Source: a virus. Taken from it: DNA of 42,667 nucleotides. The translations under genes were made by a program, and so were the position numbers. The notes under the pieces were generated by a model. The model was not told the DNA's origin, did not search any database, and worked only from the letters and a program-made list of their open reading frames with translations. Positions 33,399-40,949 of the stretch are shown here, one piece after another. Numbering within the stretch: the first letter of the stretch is position 1; every line of letters starts with the position of its first letter. The stretch covers positions 1-42,667 of IMG/VR virus record IMGVR_UViG_3300033979_000007. One strand, 5' to 3'.

Positions 33399-34121
33399 TT
33401 ACTTTGCGAATCTTCTGAATGATGGATATGCACCAGTTAGAATGTTAAACTCGTCCATTATCTTAGAGTGATATTCTTTTTTGATTACCTTAATCAAACG
33501 TCTATCTTCATTTAGTTGGTGTTCATAGTCATATGCATATACAATCTCACCACTAGTGGTAACTGTTATTGTCTTACCTTCGAAGTCAAATGTTTCCACA
33601 GATTGAACTGCTGCTAAAGAACCAGGGTCACCGAAATGTGGGTTATAATAGTTATAGGGAACATCTAGATTGTTATCAGTAAGTTTAGTACCATTAACTT
33701 CGAATCTTGTTTCTGTCACTACATTATCTGGCTGCAACTCTCTTGTTACTACCATATTGTAGTGATGCACCAATGTTTCTGCGGCCTCGACTGATCCATA
33801 CTTATCGATCAGATAGGTATTAAATGCGTCATAGTTAAGCGGCCACTCAAACTGCGGATCAATGATCTGATTAGCAATAAGAACCATCCAACCAGCACCC
33901 GCATCACCATAAACTTTCTCTGCGACAATCTCTGGTGTTTCACCATCTTCTACTTCAACCACATAATATGAATTGATGTTATTCAATACTTCCCGAATAA
34001 CACGGACACGAAAGAAGATATTGGTAACAGTCTCATAATTGGGGTCAAGCAATGAACGTGTAGGATCATACTTGATCTTAGGTAACTTATCGAAATATGA
34101 ATTGTATGTTAATAATGCCAT
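33399..34121 (-). CDS. 53: Baseplate wedge protein gp53
   Basis: This 240-residue protein (T4 gp53: 196) has the gp53 pattern: LTYNSYFDKLPKIKY, NIFFRVRVIREVLNNINSYY, then DGETPEIVAEKVYGDAGAGW and MVLIANQIIDPQFEWPLNYD, a LysM-like arrangement. The tail is an added strand region (RELQPDNVVTETRFEVNG, ITVTTSGEIVYAYDYEHQLN) and a basic end. In T4, gp53 clamps neighbouring wedges together, completing the closed baseplate around the hub. It lies four bases after the structural gene at 34126-34650 and directly before the hub candidate. Confidence 0.9.
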   Translation of the reverse strand: MALLTYNSYFDKLPKIKYDPTRSLLDPNYETVTNIFFRVRVIREVLNNINSYYVVEVEDGETPEIVAEKVYGDAGAGWMVLIANQIIDPQFEWPLNYDAFNTYLIDKYGSVEAAETLVHHYNMVVTRELQPDNVVTETRFEVNGTKLTDNNLDVPYNYYNPHFGDPGSLAAVQSVETFDFEGKTITVTTSGEIVYAYDYEHQLNEDRRLIKVIKKEYHSKIMDEFNILTGAYPSFRRFAK

Positions 34122-34125
34122 TGCT

Positions 34126-34650
34126 TTATTGGTTAAATACCCAATCCTCTACTGGAAGTTGAATTGCCATATTAAATTCGCTGGGATACACCTCAATAAA
34201 CTTTGATCGAACCTGAGTAAACACGTATCTATGCACACAGGGCATTGCTAACTTCTCTAAACTTGAAAATGCTTTAAGCATATCATAATCAATCATAATC
34301 TTTGTTTGATCGTCGATGACCGCTTCACTTTTAAATCGTAGTAGCATCTCTAGCAATGCTGCTCTGCCACCACTGTTTAGATAGTGAAGATTGATTCCTA
34401 AGAACCCGTTGCTATATCTTTCAATAGGTATACACATTGGGAACTTGTCATACTTAGGCAGATATGATCTACCAATCGGATTATACTTAAAGAAATACAT
34501 ACGACCTAGCATTGCAGTAGAACGACCACGCATGTCATTTGACATAACGATCTTTCTAACTGTCTTTGGGTCTTTTGTTTCGGCTGCTTTCTCAAACAAC
34601 CACTTCTGCATCTCTGCGGAAGTATATTTCTTTTTGCCTTCGTCTGCCAT
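34126..34650 (-). CDS. Conserved T4-like virion protein
   Basis: This 174-residue protein is not one I can assign to a T4 gene number with confidence. The middle, LGRMYFFKYNPIGRSYLPKY, then DKFPMCIPIERYSNGFLGIN and LHYLNSGGRAALLEMLLRF, is a conserved pattern in marine T4-like phages, where it is found between gp4 and gp53 or near DNA end-protection genes. The C-terminal part (YVFTQVRSKFIEVYPSEFNM) continues it. Its position between gp4 (head completion) and gp53 (baseplate) points to a virion role, possibly in head-tail joining or end protection. No membrane segment or catalytic motif is visible. Confidence 0.7.
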   Translation of the reverse strand: MADEGKKKYTSAEMQKWLFEKAAETKDPKTVRKIVMSNDMRGRSTAMLGRMYFFKYNPIGRSYLPKYDKFPMCIPIERYSNGFLGINLHYLNSGGRAALLEMLLRFKSEAVIDDQTKIMIDYDMLKAFSSLEKLAMPCVHRYVFTQVRSKFIEVYPSEFNMAIQLPVEDWVFNQ

Positions 34651-34654
34651 ATGA

Positions 34655-35110
34655 CTATTTATTCTTCTTATTAAACAGTTCTTTTTCGGTTATCAGTTTA
34701 AATTCCCACCCCTTGTGCTGACAATATTTAGATGCAGCATCCCACTTGGCTTGATTCACACCATATGTCATAACCTCATTGAGAAACCTTTTAGTTTGTC
34801 TCTGTGGCTTCTTAGGTACTTGTGTCTGTGCAATAGGCTTAACCTCTAGTAGCATCACCTTAACAGAACCATCTGGTGCTCGTGCTTCAACATAAAAGTC
34901 AGGGAAATATCTATGAACTTTATTATCAACAGGAGACACATAAGGTATAATAATCTCCTCAGATGACCAAGATATAACATTAATATTATCATCTAGTGAA
35001 TCCATTACTCGTTTCTCCCAACCGGAGCGATAGACTATATTGTTTGCATCACCACGATACTTGGAGGGGTTCTTCGGTCTGAAAAAACCCTGTTTGAAAT
35101 TAGTTGCCAT
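34655..35110 (-). CDS. 4: Head completion protein gp4
   Basis: This 151-residue protein (T4 gp4: 150) has the family pattern FKQGFFRPKNPSKYRGD, IVYRSGWEKRVMDSLDDN, VISWSSEEIIIPYVSPVD, HRYFPDFYVEARAP and MLLEVKPIAQTQVPKKP. It has an endonuclease-like fold with D and E/K residues in the PDFYVE...LLEVKP region. In T4, gp4 acts late in head maturation, before tail joining. It is the first gene of the leftward unit, with AGAGG about six bases before the ATG, and it faces gp48 across a 48-base divergent gap. Its stop lies in an AATAAATA. Confidence 0.92.
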   Translation of the reverse strand: MATNFKQGFFRPKNPSKYRGDANNIVYRSGWEKRVMDSLDDNINVISWSSEEIIIPYVSPVDNKVHRYFPDFYVEARAPDGSVKVMLLEVKPIAQTQVPKKPQRQTKRFLNEVMTYGVNQAKWDAASKYCQHKGWEFKLITEKELFNKKNK

Positions 35111-35158
35111 TATATACCTCTGCTAAATATATGTAGCATACTTTTATAGAGGAAACAA
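35111..35158. promoter_or_regulatory. Divergent intergenic region between gp4 and gp48
   Basis: This 48-bp gap separates the leftward and rightward structural units, so promoters for both must lie in or near it. It contains several AT-rich partial matches (CTAAATATAT on plus, TATAAAAG on minus, each six of eight to TATAAATA). AGAGG ribosome sites flank both ends. No single promoter is clear. Confidence 0.35.
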
Positions 35159-35992
35159 ATGAAATCAACTTGGGCAGATACGTTTAACACAATGTTTGGT
35201 GCGGCATCAGATAGTGTATCAGGTGCTATCAATAGGGTTACCGATACAGTATCAGCAGCAGCGAGAGATAAAGCCGTTGCGTTTCTTGAAAGTGCTGGTG
35301 GTGAGAAACAGTATCCATATGATGAAAATAGATTCCCTGAGGATCTTGGTGATGATCAAACGGGACATTATCTAAGAATATCCGTCTATACAGGTGGTGC
35401 ACAAGCAACAGGTTCTCTCGGACTTAACCCACCAAACTATAACGCATATACAGCATATCTGTTTATTCCTGGTGCGGCACCGGGTGAACAAATGCCATTG
35501 ATCTATGATATGAACCATAACTTTACTGATATTAGATTGACAAACATTATCAATGACAGTCTGTTAGGTGTCACCGCTTCACTAGCAACCAGAAGGGCAA
35601 TTAACCCAATGGTTCAGGTTCTCTATAGAAGCAGCAATCTAAGACAGTTTGATTTCTCTTTTCTCATGGTACCACGTAACGAGAAAGAGTCACAGTCTAT
35701 TGAGAATATTGTCAAGAATATTAGAGCATATGCAGCACCAGAGTTTTCAGGACCAGCAGTAATCGCACCAGCAGAATTTCATTTCTCAATTTGGAACAAA
35801 GACACAAGATATCCTAACACACATATACCACTTATTGAAAGATGTGTTATCAGTAAGGTGCAAGCAAACTTTGCACCACCAGGAACATTCTCTACCTTTA
35901 GAAATGGTTACCCAGTCTCATGCTTACTCACATTCTCTGCCACTGAAGTCAGACTCATTGACAGAAGAATGATTAAGGATCAAGGTTTCTAA
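35159..35992 (+). CDS. 48: Baseplate tail-tube cap protein gp48
   Basis: This 277-residue protein (T4 gp48: 364) begins with a helical N-terminus and then YDENRFPEDLGDDQTGHYLR. The core has YTAYLFIPGAAPGEQMPLIY, AINPMVQVLYRSSNLRQFDF, and SFLMVPRNEKESQSIENIVK, then a FHFSIWNKDTRYPNTHIPL strand and SCLLTFSATEVRLIDRRMI. This tube-like fold pattern matches marine T4-like gp48. In T4, gp48 caps the baseplate dome and, with gp54, nucleates tube polymerisation. It opens the plus-strand block, with AGAGGAAAC before its ATG, and the next gene follows after two bases. Confidence 0.8.
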   Translation: MKSTWADTFNTMFGAASDSVSGAINRVTDTVSAAARDKAVAFLESAGGEKQYPYDENRFPEDLGDDQTGHYLRISVYTGGAQATGSLGLNPPNYNAYTAYLFIPGAAPGEQMPLIYDMNHNFTDIRLTNIINDSLLGVTASLATRRAINPMVQVLYRSSNLRQFDFSFLMVPRNEKESQSIENIVKNIRAYAAPEFSGPAVIAPAEFHFSIWNKDTRYPNTHIPLIERCVISKVQANFAPPGTFSTFRNGYPVSCLLTFSATEVRLIDRRMIKDQGF

Positions 35993-35994
35993 TA

Positions 35995-36654
35995 ATGGCA
36001 TCTTTTACCATAGAAAATCCACCTACAAATACTACAATGCTGGACTTCAATGCAGCAATTAATGATCTAGGTGCACCTGCTAAGAACTGTCGATTTGCTA
36101 TTCAGATATTACCTTCGGGTTTAGGTCCGAATGGTCACTTCTTATATAAACTTGGCTATACAAGTATGCTCAAGGACCTCACCTATCTATGTGAAGCGGT
36201 AGAGTTTCCTGGTCGTGGCTTCGAGTTCATCGAATCAAGATATTATGGTCCTTCACAGTTTCTACCATACAACTCAAAGTATAACAACGAGTTTTCTGTT
36301 TCAATCCTAACTAGACAAAAAGCATATGAAAGACAAATGTTTGATGACTGGTTGGAAGTTATTAACCCAACAAACACATTCGACTTTAACTACACAGATG
36401 TTTATTATGCCACGATTAGAGTATTTCAATTAGCAGAAATATCAAATGGTGAAAAGTCACCAACAAGAGGTAAGGCATCATATCTCTGGGAACTTAAACA
36501 AGCATGGCCATTTCAGGTTAATCCACAGCAGGTTACCTGGGCTGATAATGACGTTCTAAGATTGAATATCACATTCACATATAGATACTGGAGTAGACCA
36601 GGAAGAGATGCTATACCTGGAGGTTCACCAATACCTTTGAGTCCAGCAACATAA
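35995..36654 (+). CDS. 54: Tail-tube initiator protein gp54
   Basis: This 219-residue protein (T4 gp54: 320) is a tube-like protein. It contains NCRFAIQILPSGLGPNG, LTYLCEAVEFPGRGFEFIES, NEFSVSILTRQKAYERQMFD, DWLEVINPTNTFDFNYTDVY, then LWELKQAWPFQVNPQQVTWA and LNITFTYRYWSR. This resembles the gp54/gp19 tube family of T4-like phages. In T4 it polymerises on gp48 and starts the inner tube. It is two bases after gp48 and 11 before gp26. The gp48/gp54 order is as in T4. Because it is short, it could be an ordinary tube subunit paralogue, but the context favours gp54. Confidence 0.82.
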   Translation: MASFTIENPPTNTTMLDFNAAINDLGAPAKNCRFAIQILPSGLGPNGHFLYKLGYTSMLKDLTYLCEAVEFPGRGFEFIESRYYGPSQFLPYNSKYNNEFSVSILTRQKAYERQMFDDWLEVINPTNTFDFNYTDVYYATIRVFQLAEISNGEKSPTRGKASYLWELKQAWPFQVNPQQVTWADNDVLRLNITFTYRYWSRPGRDAIPGGSPIPLSPAT

Positions 36655-36665
36655 TGGAGTAAATA

Positions 36666-37424
36666 ATGTCTTTGCCTATTGAAACGAGCAACAAACCGTT
36701 GCCCAAAATTGATGTGCCAGTTTATACAGTAAAGATACCATCGAGTCAGAAAACTATTAAGGTCAGACCATTCAACGTTAAAGAAGAAAAACTTCTACTA
36801 ATGGCAGCAGAGTCTAATAGTGGTGAGGAGATTGTTAGCACGGTTAAGCAAGTGATCAATAACTGTATCGTGAGTGGAACTTTTGATGTAGATAAAGCAC
36901 CATTCTTTGATATCGATTTTTTGTTTATCTTTCTACGTGCTAAGTCTATCGGTGAGTCAGTTGAGATTAATCTTACCTGCCACAATATATTGAATGATGA
37001 AGAAGGAAGAGTTTGTGGTCATACATTCAAGACCAATATGGACATTTCTAATAACGAGATTATCTATAATGATGAAGTAAAAGATGATGTCAAACTAGAT
37101 AAGACCAGTGGTGTCATGATGAAATATCCAAACTATGCACTGATTAAGCAGTTGGATGACACTCCGGACAATGAGAAGAAAACCAAAATTATCATGAACT
37201 CTATTGAACACATATATGATAAAAAGGGTGTGTATTCTGCTAAAGACTATTCATCTAAGGAACTTAAAGATTTCATTGAGGGGCTAACAGAAGAAAACTA
37301 TAAGAAACTGGAATACTATATCGACAACTTCCCTTCTTTCTTAGTTAAGATCGAAGCAGACTGCCCTAAATGTGGCTTTCATCATGTTGTGAGGTATGCA
37401 GATTTCCTAGATTTTTTTCAGTAA
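36666..37424 (+). CDS. 26: Baseplate hub assembly protein, gp26 family
   Basis: This 252-residue protein belongs to the T4 baseplate gp26-type family. The N-terminus has PKIDVPVYTVKIPSSQKTI, then VRPFNVKEEKLLLMAAES and VKQVINNCIVSG, the hallmark of the group (T4 gp26: 208 residues). Two Cys pairs, C105/C117 and C233/C236 (CPKC), look like a zinc site. In T4, gp26 is needed for hub assembly and is not abundant in the particle. The last codons before the stop run over seven T residues, in phase for -1 slippage into the next gene. Confidence 0.87.
   Translation: MSLPIETSNKPLPKIDVPVYTVKIPSSQKTIKVRPFNVKEEKLLLMAAESNSGEEIVSTVKQVINNCIVSGTFDVDKAPFFDIDFLFIFLRAKSIGESVEINLTCHNILNDEEGRVCGHTFKTNMDISNNEIIYNDEVKDDVKLDKTSGVMMKYPNYALIKQLDDTPDNEKKTKIIMNSIEHIYDKKGVYSAKDYSSKELKDFIEGLTEENYKKLEYYIDNFPSFLVKIEADCPKCGFHHVVRYADFLDFFQ
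37412..37418 (+). other. Candidate -1 programmed frameshift site (T TTT TTT)
   Basis: Seven T residues occur in the phase T TTT TTT relative to the gp26 frame: the last base of Asp249, then Phe250 and Phe251. Only one codon (CAG) separates this from the gp26 stop. The -1 frame is open from about 37370 through the whole 75-residue gene to 37654. A shifted product would be about 329 residues. The next gene's ATG has no ribosome site, which supports coupling or shifting. Confidence 0.55.
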
Positions 37425-37426
37425 TA

Positions 37427-37654
37427 ATGGGTCATGACAGACTCGGGAATGTATTTAAAACGAACTTTGCATTGATGCAGCATCATCACTGGAGTTTAAC
37501 AGAACTAGAACAGTTGATGCCGTGGGAAAGATATATCTACCTTGACATGCTAAAACAATTCTTAGATGAACAAGAGAAACTAAGAAAGCAACATGAGCAA
37601 GAACAAAAAGCAAAACTATCGCAACTAGAGCGTCAAGCAAAAATGAGAAGGTAA
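37427..37654 (+). CDS. 51: Small hub-assembly protein, gp51-like
   Basis: This 75-residue protein starts at the ATG at 37427, two bases after the gp26 stop. It contains FKTNFALMQHHHWSLTELEQ and LMPWERYIYLDMLKQFLDEQ, then a charged helix to the end. The PWE-R-Y core and the position after gp26 resemble the small T4 hub catalyst gp51 and its marine T4-like counterparts. No SD sequence lies ahead of the ATG, so translation is coupled to gp26 or the protein is made as a -1 frameshift fusion. It is tightly followed by the lysozyme gene (stop at 37654, ATG at 37655). Role by context: assembly of the baseplate hub. Confidence 0.72.
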   Translation: MGHDRLGNVFKTNFALMQHHHWSLTELEQLMPWERYIYLDMLKQFLDEQEKLRKQHEQEQKAKLSQLERQAKMRR

Positions 37655-39922
37655 ATGGCATTATCCTTTAAACTAACAAAAGCAAACTACGATGCTCTAA
37701 GAAGCATGAGCATGTCACAGAGAATACAAGTAGCCAAGAACGATGAAGTCGGTCAATGGCTCTTGTCTCTAATGTCACCTACTCAATTAGCAGAACTCTT
37801 CCCACTATACTATCAGAGAATGTTACCTGTAGATATATCAGGTTTCGCTAAAGCAATGCCAACGTCAATGACAATGGCCAAGCAAAGAGCAATCGAAGAA
37901 CAGTTACAGAATACGGCTTCTGGAGCATCTGCCGGTGCCAATATGCAAGCAGGTGGATGGAGAAAGAAGTGGCAAGAGAGTATGACTGCTAAGGTTGGTA
38001 AGACACCACCTCCACAATTATCAGAAGAACAGAAAAAGACATATGATGCATTGAAGTCTACACCAATGGCTGTCGATGATCCTCGTGCTAAGATGTTTGC
38101 AGGACTAGATGAAAGTCAATTATCATCTGTTGGTGTTAAAAAGATTACACAAGATGGTAAAGACTTCTTCAAATATACTGCACCAACTGTAAGTGACGAA
38201 GAAGTAAAACGAGCAATCGCAAGTCAAGGCAATTTTGAGCAAAGAGCATCAGCCTTTATGCCAAGATTACAAAAAGATTTGAATATTACAAAAGAACAGG
38301 CAGCGGGTATTATAGGCAGTCTAGGAGGTGAAACTGGTGGGCTAAAAGCAGTTCAAGAATTACATCCAGTAATTCCAGGCAGTAGGGGTGGTTTTGGTTG
38401 GGCTCAATGGACAGGACCAAGACGAGTTGAGTTCGAACAGTTTTCTGCTGCTAGAGGATTAAGTATTACCTCTGATGAAGCAAACTATCAATTTTTGGTG
38501 CATGAACTCAAAGGTAGTGAATCAAAAGCACTTAATCAATTGAAGCAAACTGGCAGCGTCGATGAAGCAGCAAGAGTATTTACTGGTTCAGCAGCCACAG
38601 GCATTGGCTATCTGAGACCTGGAATTGAACACTACGGCTCAAGTATTTCAAAAGCAAGACAGGCATATGGTGCAATAGGTATTACTAATGACTATTCGGA
38701 TAAGTCAATGGAACTTGCTAGAGAAAAACTTATTCGCAATATGGAAGCCAATAGAATTGGTACACTAGCAGAATATACTAATGCAGGACTACCAGCACCA
38801 GGCTCACCAGAAGCCTCAGCAATCGTTGGTGATACTAAAGGTGCTAATGCAGTTGCATCAAAGATTAAAGATCAGTTTGGTAATCTAAGCAACCCACAGT
38901 GCGTTGCTCTAGCAAAAGCGTATGTTGGTTCTAATAGTTCTGTCACAGAATGGCGCCGTGGTTCTAATGTTATGGACGGTACACTAAAGCCAGGAACACC
39001 TATTGCTACATTCATGGATAGAAAAGGCAACCCATCTTCAATGTATGACGGTGGACAAGGTGTCGGTGCACCAGGTAATCACACAACCCACGCTGCTGTC
39101 TTCCTAGACTATCAGAGAGATGGTGCAGGTAAGATTACAGGCATTCGTGTCATGGAGCAATACAAAGGCTCTGGAGGTGCTCATGAACGCACATATCCTG
39201 TCGGTGGCTTCGGTACTAACAATGCTGCTAACTATCACTCTATTAATGATAAGAGTGGTGCACCATTAGGGTCTACTAATCCTATGGTACAAAACGCAGC
39301 AGTTGATCCACCTAAGACACCACTTGCCGATTATACTTCTAAAGTTCCTATGCAGGCTAACCCACCACCTAAACCAGTAGAAGCAAAGCCTGCAAACAAA
39401 GACAATGCACAACCACCTAAACAAGTAAAAGCAAATGCTAAAGGTGGTATTAACAAGATTAACACAGAACAAATCTCAGCATATCCAATCGGTGGTGCTC
39501 AAGGTGATAATGCAGTTGTTGTCAATGCACAGCAGCAACCACTCTTTACAATGAATACTAATGAGAAGATGCTTATTGATCCTAAGAAGGATACGGCACA
39601 GGTTATCCCTGATCAAAAGCCAGATGTGAGCCAGAAGCCAACACAAGATACAGGTGTTATGGATGAATTTAAAGCAGCCATTCAGGAACTTAAAAACGAG
39701 TTCTCACAGAATGATCCTGGCAAGTTTAAGCAACCTGATATGCCTAATAGAGAGACATTCGATAAAGATACACAACAGGGTCATATATTAGATGGTATGA
39801 ATGATTTGTCTAAAGAATGGTATTCAACACCTTCAATGAAACGTGCTGCATTTAGAACAGGTGGTGTTGAGACCGGTGAACCAGTAAGTAACTTCCATTA
39901 TAGTCACGGTAACAGATCATAA
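37655..39922 (+). CDS. Tail protein with phage tail lysozyme and BPSL0067/NlpC-P60-like domains
   Basis: This 755-residue protein carries two probable cell-wall hydrolases. Residues about 190-330 hold a phage tail lysozyme domain: IIGSLGGETGGLK with E226 as likely catalytic Glu, GGFGWAQWTGPRR, and FLVHELKG. Residues about 410-515 hold a BPSL0067-type (CHAP/NlpC-P60-like) domain: NPQCVALAKAYVG with C416, W-R-R-G, IATF, THAAVF with H479, and GIRVMEQYKG. A Pro/Lys-rich linker (about 535-610) and a helical end follow. No signal peptide or membrane segment is seen. It follows the gp51-like gene with no gap, in the position where T4 has gp29. I infer that it is a tail-tip or internal tail protein that opens peptidoglycan at injection, replacing the lysozyme missing from gp5. 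A tape-measure role is possible but unproven. Confidence 0.82.
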   Translation: MALSFKLTKANYDALRSMSMSQRIQVAKNDEVGQWLLSLMSPTQLAELFPLYYQRMLPVDISGFAKAMPTSMTMAKQRAIEEQLQNTASGASAGANMQAGGWRKKWQESMTAKVGKTPPPQLSEEQKKTYDALKSTPMAVDDPRAKMFAGLDESQLSSVGVKKITQDGKDFFKYTAPTVSDEEVKRAIASQGNFEQRASAFMPRLQKDLNITKEQAAGIIGSLGGETGGLKAVQELHPVIPGSRGGFGWAQWTGPRRVEFEQFSAARGLSITSDEANYQFLVHELKGSESKALNQLKQTGSVDEAARVFTGSAATGIGYLRPGIEHYGSSISKARQAYGAIGITNDYSDKSMELAREKLIRNMEANRIGTLAEYTNAGLPAPGSPEASAIVGDTKGANAVASKIKDQFGNLSNPQCVALAKAYVGSNSSVTEWRRGSNVMDGTLKPGTPIATFMDRKGNPSSMYDGGQGVGAPGNHTTHAAVFLDYQRDGAGKITGIRVMEQYKGSGGAHERTYPVGGFGTNNAANYHSINDKSGAPLGSTNPMVQNAAVDPPKTPLADYTSKVPMQANPPPKPVEAKPANKDNAQPPKQVKANAKGGINKINTEQISAYPIGGAQGDNAVVVNAQQQPLFTMNTNEKMLIDPKKDTAQVIPDQKPDVSQKPTQDTGVMDEFKAAIQELKNEFSQNDPGKFKQPDMPNRETFDKDTQQGHILDGMNDLSKEWYSTPSMKRAAFRTGGVETGEPVSNFHYSHGNRS

Positions 39923-39946
39923 AAAAGGGGAGCATTTCTGCTCCCC
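39921..39946 (-). terminator. Intrinsic terminator of gp32 (between convergent genes)
   Basis: A perfect 8-bp stem (GGGGAGCA / TGCTCCCC) with a 4-base loop lies at 39927-39946, followed on the minus strand by six T. This is a classical Rho-independent terminator for gp32, seven bases after its stop. The same hairpin lies five bases after the plus-strand 755-residue gene but has no T run in that direction, so it may only weakly stop that transcript. Confidence 0.9.
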
Positions 39947-39953
39947 AATTCTA

Positions 39954-40886
39954 TTAGTCCTCAGCAAGTTTTCTAAACATTGCTAGATCCTCATCCTCGT
40001 CATCTTCGACAACGGGAGCCTTCTTAGCAACTGGCTTAGACTGGGTGAATGGAACATCATCATCGTCATCAACAACTGGTGACTTCTTAACAACTGCGGT
40101 TGCTACAGTCATAGTTGAGGTACCGGTTGATAGCCCCATAACGTCATCAAGACGCTTCTTCAATTCATCATAAGACTTGAAGTTCTTAGAGTCAACAATC
40201 TCCTTGAGAGAATACTCAGACTTCCAAATTGTTTCCAACTCAGAGTCATCTTCACTCAAAGGACCTGGTGTTAAGAATGTTGATTCATCGTAGTTTGGAA
40301 AACCAGACTGACGGGTCATCTTCAACTTGAATGGTGCACCAGCCCATAGATCGAATGGGTTGACCTTGGCTTCTGACTCAAGGTCTGGGTTCATCATCTT
40401 TGTAATCTTATCAAAGATTTTCTTACCATACTTGAATAGAAATACCTTACCCTCATTCTGTGGGTTCTTAGGATCGTTGATAACCTGAATATTAGAGACA
40501 TAGTGCAGACGACGCTTCTGATCACGAGCCTGCTTACGCTCCGGTGAGTTATCATCACCCGAAGCATTCCACAGAGTGGAGTTATACTCAGAAACAGGAT
40601 CCTTCTGACCTAGAGTCGTTAGGGACTTCTCAATATACCACTTACCAGTGATCTTATTCTGGAAGCCATGGTCCCAATACTGTACCCATGGTAGAGCATC
40701 TTCACCGTCTACTGCTGGGCCAGGAAGAAAGCGAATAACTGCTAGAGCATTACCTGACTTATCAGGGGTAGGCTTCCAATAGTTATCGGTTTCTTTGTTT
40801 TCGTATGTGGGGGTATTGAGTTTGTCCACTTCCTTTAGTAGGTTATCAAAGGACTTAGACTGCTTCTTGAGGTTTGCAAAGTTCAT
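39954..40886 (-). CDS. 32: Single-stranded DNA-binding protein gp32
   Basis: This 310-residue protein (T4 gp32: 301) begins with a basic LAST-like segment (NLKKQSKSFDNLLKEV). The OB core has LAVIRFLPGPAVDGEDALPW, YWDHGF, KRRLHYVSNIQVINDPKNP and EGKVFLFKYGKKIFDKITKM, and the tail is very acidic (EDDEDEDLAMFRKLAED). It coats single-stranded DNA at forks and recombination intermediates; the acidic tail recruits partners such as gp59. Unlike T4 gp32 it has no cysteine at all, so the T4 zinc site is absent. GGAGA precedes the ATG at 40886. It has its own sigma70-like promoter and a strong terminator. Confidence 0.95.
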   Translation of the reverse strand: MNFANLKKQSKSFDNLLKEVDKLNTPTYENKETDNYWKPTPDKSGNALAVIRFLPGPAVDGEDALPWVQYWDHGFQNKITGKWYIEKSLTTLGQKDPVSEYNSTLWNASGDDNSPERKQARDQKRRLHYVSNIQVINDPKNPQNEGKVFLFKYGKKIFDKITKMMNPDLESEAKVNPFDLWAGAPFKLKMTRQSGFPNYDESTFLTPGPLSEDDSELETIWKSEYSLKEIVDSKNFKSYDELKKRLDDVMGLSTGTSTMTVATAVVKKSPVVDDDDDVPFTQSKPVAKKAPVVEDDEDEDLAMFRKLAED

Positions 40887-40928
40887 ATATTTTCTCCGTA
40901 TGTTCGTTGTATAGTCGTATTATCCACA

Positions 40929-40936
40929 TATTCATA
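40929..40936 (-). promoter_or_regulatory. Possible late promoter of gp32 (TATGAATA)
   Basis: The minus strand reads TATGAATA, seven of eight matching TATAAATA, within the gp32 leader, about 43 bases before the ATG. If used, it would give a second, later promoter downstream of the sigma70-like one. It may also be coincidental. Confidence 0.25.
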
Positions 40937-40949
40937 ATATAATGTTTGT

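Noticed and set aside
33395-33433. GTG at 33433 as the start of the gp27-like gene
   Set aside because: It overlaps gp53 by 35 bases, and an ATG at 33397 lies one base after the gp53 stop.
34656-34663. AATAAATA as a late promoter for the 174-residue gene
   Set aside because: The start of transcription would fall at or after the ATG (34650), leaving no leader; it is probably just the end of gp4.
37370-37426. Extended N-terminus of the gp51-like gene from 37370
   Set aside because: The added residues are the gp26 end read in another frame. The ATG at 37427 fits the family length; only slippage would add a few residues (SVI).
37655-39922. 755-residue protein as the tape measure
   Set aside because: Its length could suit a T4-type tail and its position is right, but most of it is two globular hydrolase domains and linkers, not long helix; kept only as an alternative.
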